Shown: piece after piece, positions 62,800-64,000 of the stretch | Layout: each line of letters opens with the position of its first letter | How positions within the stretch are numbered: position 1 is the first letter of the stretch | From: Chionis minor | Taxonomy: Eukaryota; Chordata; Aves; Charadriiformes; Chionididae | Reading direction: 5' to 3' | DNA length: 64,000 bases | Assembly: GCA_013398295.1 (NCBI GenBank) | Contig: VZSF01006565.1 | Location: 94,518 to 158,517, forward strand | The notes under the pieces: generated by a model | Told to the model about the DNA's origin: nothing | What the model saw: only the letters and a program-made list of their open reading frames with translations | Database searches by the model: none | Made by a program: the position numbers and the translations under genes

Positions 62800-63130
62800 G
62801 TCCCTTAATTTCCATCATTATCTACTGACATGCCCAAATGATTCTTTGGCTACTTGTTAATAAAAGAATCAGAAGGTGCTAATCTCATTATCGCCTTGTC
62901 AGCAGTTCCTGTCAGAGCGTTGTTGCCCATTAATCGCCTGCTGCTGCAGTCAATCAGGATCCTGCAACGCGCTCCCCCAACATGTTTATTCTTTTACCTG
63001 TTAAGCTAGGAGCTAACCAAAGTGTCACAGCGCGCTATATTGACTAGCAACACATTACAGAAACAATTATTTACTTTCCTCTGTAGCATCACGGATATGA
63101 TTGCACAGTTCAAACCAGTTTAGCTAGGCT
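62800..63130. promoter_or_regulatory. Candidate conserved noncoding element
   Basis: Unique, repeat-free sequence with varied, non-degenerate composition and several developmental-factor-type sites: MEIS/TGIF-like CTGTCA (62909-62914), CCATTAATCG (62928-62937) and forkhead-like TGTTTATT (62983-62990). CpGs at the NCGC-type strings (GCGCGCTATA near 63030) are better preserved than in the flanks. Of the CNE-like blocks this has the densest and most varied set of sites. Confidence 0.35.
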
Positions 63131-64000
63131 GAGGCTCTACGTCTTCAGCTCCATCTTCCTAATTTATTACTTGGTTTACTTCACAGTCATGCTAAGGCAG
63201 CCAGGGAAATAATTGCCACCATATGAAAAACCCCAAGAGAATTCCCATGCCCAGGCAGAAAACTGCCACTCATTGTTCAAACTGAAGAGCGCATATTTAT
63301 TCCTACTACTTCAAACAGTACGCATAATTTATTCAACAATACACATTGCGAACCTAACTCGGAGTTTATATATCCCAAAACACTTTTCTCACTATGTGCT
63401 GACAGAAATTTCAGAGACAGATATCCATGATCATCCCAAACTTTTCTCAGTGCGCTAAAAAAATCTGAATTATTTGTCAAACCTTAAGAGTAGGCCAATA
63501 TACGAAATTCATATTAATGAGACCAGTATTGCCAATACATAAAAAAGAAGATAAACAAAGATAAACACTAAATAGTATAATGCAACAAAAATTTTAAAAT
63601 GCAAACAAAATAAGTGGGAGGAAGAATCAAAATAGCATGCCAAAGGATAGAATAACAGCTTGTCAAACACATTCCTGTCTCACTAGGATTATTTATATAC
63701 TACAGTTTTCAAAAACAGGTGCCTAAAATTCAGATATATAATGTCCATTTAATAGATCAAGCATGGGTCTGCACACCACGTTACAATCAGGACAGAAAAT
63801 TCTGAGTATCCCCTTACTGCAGCCACCCAGTAGCAGCTTTTCACTAGACCAGCGAAGAATAATTCTGTAAAATCTAAGAGACTTTGACCAAAGAGAATTG
63901 TCCAAAGACCTTGTGGCTCCATCCGCTGTCCGTAAGTCTTGGAAAGAAAAGTTGACCCTCTGAGACTAGAATTCCCTCTCTACATTAGGAAAATAATTGG
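63131..64000. other. Noncoding unique sequence to window end, no gene seen
   Basis: AT-rich unique DNA with open frames no longer than 81 codons and no recognised repeat. Confidence 0.6.

Noticed and set aside
1..64000. CRISPR arrays, tRNA or rRNA genes, bacterial-type operons, endogenous viral genes
   Set aside because: No regularly spaced direct repeats, no tRNA-like cloverleaf noticed, no rRNA segments, and no retroviral gag/pol/env-like frames recognised on reading both strands.

Overview
This window looks like nuclear DNA of a bird, either intergenic or deep intronic. The main evidence is four CR1 LINE fragments: three on the plus strand, ending in the avian-type 3' tail (a Y-TTGGAC-GATGATC-like block, then one or two ATTCTNTG-type repeats), and one much older copy on the minus strand. 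There is also one remnant of a MIR-type SINE, an amniote-age family. Overall repeat content is low, the DNA is AT-rich, CpG is depleted outside a few patches, and short microsatellites and A/T homopolymers are scattered throughout. All of this fits an avian genome. There are no operons, ribosome binding sites, CRISPR arrays, tRNA genes or rRNA genes. Two single unresolved bases (9992 and 52275) indicate a draft assembly.

I could not support any protein-coding exon. The longest open frames are about 100 to 180 codons. They run through simple repeats or overlap open frames on the other strand, and none gives a protein I recognise, so I list no CDS. The only recognisable coding remnant is the decayed reverse transcriptase of a CR1 copy at 58375-59083, which has a stop codon, frameshifts, internal deletions and a damaged catalytic FADD motif.

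Layout: 1-2660 is unremarkable noncoding DNA. A short CR1 3' end lies at 2665-2827. AT-rich unique DNA follows to a second CR1 at 9993-10211. 10-19 kb is unique sequence with microsatellites. 19.3-19.6 kb resembles a conserved noncoding element (CNE), with homeodomain-type TAATTA sites and an E-box. An old minus-strand CR1 is at 20920-21180. A CpG-rich stretch of about 1 kb at 25140-26190 has a TATA box just upstream, and an octamer and a second TATA-like site inside; it is the best candidate for an undescribed promoter or enhancer. CNE-like unique AT-rich blocks occur at 28.1, 31.0-31.5, 39.0-39.5, 44.0, 46.4-46.7, 55.2-55.4, 61.6-61.9 and 62.8-63.1 kb. A MIR remnant is at 37181-37290, a diverged 62-bp tandem duplication at 40871-40994, a 132-base pure purine tract at 43347-43478, and a rearranged CR1 at 58375-59083.

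No genes can be shown to work together here. If the CNE-like blocks are real, the most natural reading is the regulatory landscape (gene desert or large intron) of a developmental gene outside the window; that is inference. I found no evidence of a novel multi-gene system. The most interesting observations are the orphan CpG island, the unusually readable ancient MIR, and several structure-prone DNA tracts.
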